From Gammaproteobacteria bacterium (GTDB lineage: Bacteria; Pseudomonadota; Gammaproteobacteria; Xanthomonadales; Marinicellaceae), in NCBI GenBank assembly GCA_041395445.1, contig JAWLAO010000002.1, forward strand, positions 372,001 to 436,000: a DNA stretch of 64,000 nucleotides. Direction: 5' to 3'. A model generated the notes under the pieces. That model worked only from the letters and a program-made list of their open reading frames with translations. It searched no databases and was not told where the DNA came from. The translations under genes and the position numbers were made by a program. Position 1 is the stretch's first letter. Every line of letters begins with the position of its first letter. Of the stretch, positions 62,696 through 64,000 are shown one piece after another.

Positions 62696-63322
62696 ATGCA
62701 AAGTTGGAAAAAAATATTTAAGGATTACATTCAAAAGCAAAAAAGTGCCGATTCAGCCCATGATGCCGATCACGTTCAAAGAGTAGTAGTGAATGCTGAA
62801 AAGTTTGCGAAACTGGAAAACGCTGATTTGGAAGTGGTGATACCTGCGGCTTGGTTGCATGATTGTGTCGCAGTCAGCAAAGACTCCTCATTACGAAACC
62901 AGGCATCAAAATTATCCGCAGAAAAAGCCGGGCAACTTCTCAAAGAGTGGAATTATCCTCTTGATAATATTGATGCGATAAAACATGCCATTGAGGCTCA
63001 TAGTTATTCCGCAAATATTAAACCATTAACGCTGGAGGCAAAAATTGTTCAGGATGCCGATCGAATTGATTCCATCGGAGCTATCGGAGTTGCCCGCATG
63101 ATGATGGTTGGCGGAAAAATGAATTGCAGGCTTTATCAATCTGATGATCCGTTTTGTAAAGAACGGGAACCACAAGACAGACAATGGACGGTTGATCATT
63201 TTTATTCCAAGTTATTGAAGCTCAACTCAGGTTTTCATACTCAAGCAGCGAAACAAGAAGCTCAAAGAAGACACGATTATATGATAAACTTTCTGCAACA
63301 ATTGGAAACAGAGATTCATTGA
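62696..63322 (+). CDS. HD-domain phosphohydrolase
   Basis: 208 residues. Metal residues of the HD superfamily are visible: His in AHDADHVQRVV, HD in AAWLHDCVAV, a further His in KHAIEAHSYS and Asp in VQDADRIDSIGAIGVARMM. This is the YedJ/small phosphohydrolase form. Substrate unknown, likely a nucleotide or phosphorylated small molecule. Its stop is shared with the TTG start of the lytic transglycosylase downstream. Confidence 0.9.
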   Translation: MQSWKKIFKDYIQKQKSADSAHDADHVQRVVVNAEKFAKLENADLEVVIPAAWLHDCVAVSKDSSLRNQASKLSAEKAGQLLKEWNYPLDNIDAIKHAIEAHSYSANIKPLTLEAKIVQDADRIDSIGAIGVARMMMVGGKMNCRLYQSDDPFCKEREPQDRQWTVDHFYSKLLKLNSGFHTQAAKQEAQRRHDYMINFLQQLETEIH

Positions 63323-64000
63323 AAGCGTTTATCTTACCAGTTTTATTGATTATTTTTAGCTGTAATGTTCAAGCATTGACAGCTGAACAGCAATTATTCA
63401 AAAAAACTTACTCAGCCGCTCTGAAGGGAGATGAAGCAGCAGTAGCAGTGGGTAAAAAGCAATTGCAAGGCTATCGTCTGTTGCATTATCTGGATTATGC
63501 ATTGCTGAAATCAAAAATTGCAAAGTTCCCAGAACAAGAAATTGAGCAGTTCAAAAAAAACAACCCTGAAAGCCCATTGAACGAGAATCTTGAACGTATG
63601 CTGACTTACGAATACGGCAAACAAAAACAATGGCAAAAATATCTGTCCCGGTATAAAAACAACAAAGAATCACAAACCATGCATTGCTGGTATTTGCAGG
63701 GAAGAATAGAAACCAAAGTTCTGAAAGGACTTGAAAAAGCCATTGAAAACACATGGATGAATGGATTATCACTTCCTGACGACTGCAATCAGGTCTTTAA
63801 GTGGTGGGAAGCACAAGGCAACTTAACCGATGATTTGTTGGCAGAACGAATTAAGCTGACTTACTTGGTAAATAACTCTTCGACCACTCGTTATCTGGCA
63901 TCAAAAATGAAAACCAAGCCGGAGTGGGTGAACCATGTGATTGAATTGATGCAAGACCCGATGAAAGGTTTAGAGTCTTCGCTATCCTGGAATGATGATG
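63319..64000 (+). CDS. slt: Soluble lytic murein transglycosylase (5' part)
   Basis: Periplasmic enzyme cleaving peptidoglycan glycan strands. I translated 227 codons from the TTG at 63319, which overlaps the HD-gene stop; the rest lies beyond the right edge. Signal peptide KAFILPVLLIIFSCNVQA. Helical superhelix (U-domain) features follow: FKKTYSAALKGDEAAV, GYRLLHYLDYALLKSKI, NPESPLNENLERMLTYEYG, HCWYLQGRIET, LPDDCNQVFKWWEAQG. The catalytic SLT domain is not in the window. The last two features match Slt70-type proteins well. Confidence 0.88.
   Translation, partial: MKAFILPVLLIIFSCNVQALTAEQQLFKKTYSAALKGDEAAVAVGKKQLQGYRLLHYLDYALLKSKIAKFPEQEIEQFKKNNPESPLNENLERMLTYEYGKQKQWQKYLSRYKNNKESQTMHCWYLQGRIETKVLKGLEKAIENTWMNGLSLPDDCNQVFKWWEAQGNLTDDLLAERIKLTYLVNNSSTTRYLASKMKTKPEWVNHVIELMQDPMKGLESSLSWNDD

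Overview
The window is a stretch of bacterial chromosome, visibly AT-rich (composition not computed) and densely packed with genes. Gene order and families point to an aerobic gammaproteobacterium: asd-fimV-truA-trpF-trpB-trpA-accD-folC, ndk-rlmN-pilF-rodZ-hisS, zipA-ligA and pdxH-nnrD-tsaE-amiB are all strings or part-strings typical of that class. FimV and PilF imply type IV pili. Sco1, two ubiquinone-type hydroxylases and cobalamin-dependent MetH imply respiration and B12 use. The large Ser/Thr kinases and the FadN-type beta-oxidation enzyme recall the Xanthomonadales/Marinicella side of the class, but I hold that placement at low confidence.

Layout. 1-682 is the 5' part of a leftward pyruvate/2-oxoacid dehydrogenase E1-alpha gene. 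1061-3276 is a leftward sco1-psd-unknown operon. 3342-15594 is a long rightward run: prmB-aroC-asd, fimV, then truA-trpFBA-accD-folC-rnm. 15645-22222 is a leftward operon of a PsrA-like TetR regulator, a divergent FadE-like protein, FadN and FadA, with a PsrA-type operator upstream. 22619-32750 is rightward: ndk-rlmN-pilF-rodZ, hisS-dedD-cvpA-purF and two UbiH/UbiI hydroxylases. 32840-37401 is an ArsR-methyltransferase regulator (SahR type) overlapping metH, with two inverted repeats over its promoter. An unknown exported protein, a kinase-TPR membrane protein and zipA-ligA follow.

44159-49094 is a small chromosomal integron. It has a leftward IntI integrase, an attI-type junction with a candidate Pc promoter, and three rightward cassettes. 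These encode a cytochrome c'-like periplasmic protein, an SMR multidrug exporter, and an unusually large cassette whose one polypeptide combines nuclease, N6-adenine methylase and specificity domains (Type IIG-like restriction-modification). Two attC sites look intact. The last attC has GAT where the essential GTT should be, so the restriction cassette may be locked in place. Two inverted copies of a roughly 180-bp dispersed repeat bracket the integron.

49828-53674 is the leftward pdxH-nnrD-tsaE-amiB operon. 53879-56416 is a second kinase, fused to a formylglycine-generating-enzyme-like domain. 56434-60716 is an accessory block of one glycosyltransferase-like gene, three different sulfotransferases and a small secreted protein. 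After a lipoprotein with a degenerate metallo-beta-lactamase site come rdgC, an HD phosphohydrolase and the start of a soluble lytic transglycosylase running off the right edge.

I saw no rRNA, tRNA, CRISPR array or insertion sequence. The most unusual items are the integron with its restriction-modification cassette and damaged last attC, the FadE-like protein that has lost the family's catalytic signatures, and the sulfotransferase cluster.
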